Below are positions 63,438 through 64,000 of a stretch of 64,000 nt of DNA, one piece after another; position 1 is the first letter of the stretch, and every line of letters starts with the position of its first letter. A program made the position numbers and the translations under genes. The notes under the pieces were generated by a model. It saw only the letters and a list, made by a program, of their open reading frames with translations, did no database searches and was not told where the DNA came from. The stretch lies in contig NZ_FWFX01000002.1 of the NCBI RefSeq assembly GCF_900172335.1, forward strand, positions 186,001 through 250,000, in the 5' to 3' direction. The DNA is from Roseovarius albus (GTDB taxonomy: Bacteria; Pseudomonadota; Alphaproteobacteria; Rhodobacterales; Rhodobacteraceae).

Positions 63438-64000
63438 ATGGAAGCCTGGATCTTTCTCTCAATCGCGGCCGCAGCGTTTCAAACGTTGCGATTCATGCTA
63501 CAAAAGTCACTTAGCATGGGGACCCTGTCTTCGGGCGGGGCGACCTTTGCGCGCTTTGCATATTCCGCTCCCTTTGCGGCGACAGTAGCGGCTGGGTATC
63601 TGATTTGGTCCGGTGTAGGAGTGCCGGATCTGTCAGGGCGCTTCTGGTTGTTTGTGTTGAGCGGCGGATTGGCGCAAATCTTGGCAACATGGTGCGTGGT
63701 GGCGATTTTTGTGCAGCGCAACTTTGCCGTGGGCATCACGTTTAAGAAAACCGAGGTCATTCAGACCGCCTTGGTGGGCCTGCTGGTGCTGGGAGACCGG
63801 ATCAGCATGGCGGGCTTTTCTGCTATCTTAGTTGGCCTTGTTGGCGTCTTGGTCTTGTCTGACCCACCCGAAGGGTCGGGTAAATGGTCAAGTCGGTTGA
63901 TGAACCGGGCAGCGGGGCTGGGTGTGTTGTCAGGCGCATTCTTTGCCGTATCGGCGGTGGGCTATCGCGGGGCGACGCTGGAGATCGCCAGTAACGATGC
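63438..64000 (+). CDS. DMT-superfamily (EamA) transporter, truncated by window edge
   Basis: The frame from ATG at 63438 stays open for 187 codons to the window end. It starts EAWIFLSIAAAAFQTLRFML and continues with SSGGATFARFAYSAPFAATV and FKKTEVIQTALVGLLVLGD, a typical EamA first half. AAGG lies 6 nt before the ATG. The second half is outside the window. It is the fourth DMT-type exporter here. Confidence 0.85.
   Translation, partial: MEAWIFLSIAAAAFQTLRFMLQKSLSMGTLSSGGATFARFAYSAPFAATVAAGYLIWSGVGVPDLSGRFWLFVLSGGLAQILATWCVVAIFVQRNFAVGITFKKTEVIQTALVGLLVLGDRISMAGFSAILVGLVGVLVLSDPPEGSGKWSSRLMNRAAGLGVLSGAFFAVSAVGYRGATLEIASND

Overview
The window looks like chromosomal DNA of a marine-type alphaproteobacterium of the Rhodobacteraceae/Roseobacter group. 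The reasons are the protein style, a SAM-II riboswitch in front of metZ, a DUF1127 gene followed by CCUCCUCC-loop small RNAs of the kind known from Rhodobacter, the ftsY-DMT-yciB gene order, and the many DMT and MFS exporters. The genus cannot be fixed from the sequence alone. No rRNA or tRNA gene, CRISPR array, transposase or integrase was seen.

Layout. 0-2 kb: a truncated LuxR-type regulator, a nitrilase-superfamily hydrolase, and a DUF1127/CcaF1-like gene with downstream anti-Shine-Dalgarno-like hairpins. 2-14.5 kb: core genes for Fe-S and redox work (mrp/apbC, a 2Fe-2S ferredoxin, a NuoE-NuoF fusion of formate dehydrogenase type), purD, xseA, ftsY and yciB, plus two paralogous small secreted cysteine proteins. 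14.5-24.9 kb: riboswitch-controlled metZ, yqgE, a DsbD-alpha-like protein, moaB, a phosphoesterase, a uracil-DNA glycosylase, and a tight pyrB-X-pyrC-like-plsY-X operon. 24.9-31.3 kb: an accessory block that begins at one copy of a 39-bp GTACAA repeat and has a second copy at 29.2 kb. It holds a metacaspase-like protein, a sulfotransferase-like protein, small exported proteins, a lipoprotein, and a short winged-helix-like protein beside an adenine methylase. 31.4-42.3 kb: lepA, an unrecognised 514-codon protein, a BT1 transporter, pyrD, a flavoprotein, a methyltransferase, dgkA, an EntA-like dehydrogenase and a GAPDH-like enzyme. 42.3-44.6 kb: a small accessory stretch with a gene split by an in-frame stop, REP-like palindromes and an L,D-transpeptidase-like protein. 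44.7-52.3 kb: a MarR-Sat-CysC triple fusion, trxB, SRPBCC, YjbQ and M20 proteins, and nrdR-ribD. 52.3-64 kb: metG, exporters, YceI, an aldo-keto reductase, a dimethylformamidase-like protein, an XRE regulator divergent from a DUF2061/fatty-acid desaturase pair, and a truncated DMT exporter.

How the genes fit together. Pyrimidine synthesis is represented by pyrB, a PyrC homologue that seems to have lost its metal ligands, and a distant pyrD. Sulfur and methionine metabolism is represented by sat-cysC, metZ under SAM-II control, metG and trxB. The most interesting items are the CCUCCUCC small-RNA locus, the direct GTACAA repeats bracketing the accessory block, the regulator-Sat-CysC fusion, the degenerate PyrC, the 22-copy hexamer tract in ftsY, and the orphan formate-dehydrogenase-type NuoEF subunit. 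No convincing wholly new multi-gene system was found. The accessory genes at 25-31 kb and 33-35 kb are the best places to look for one.
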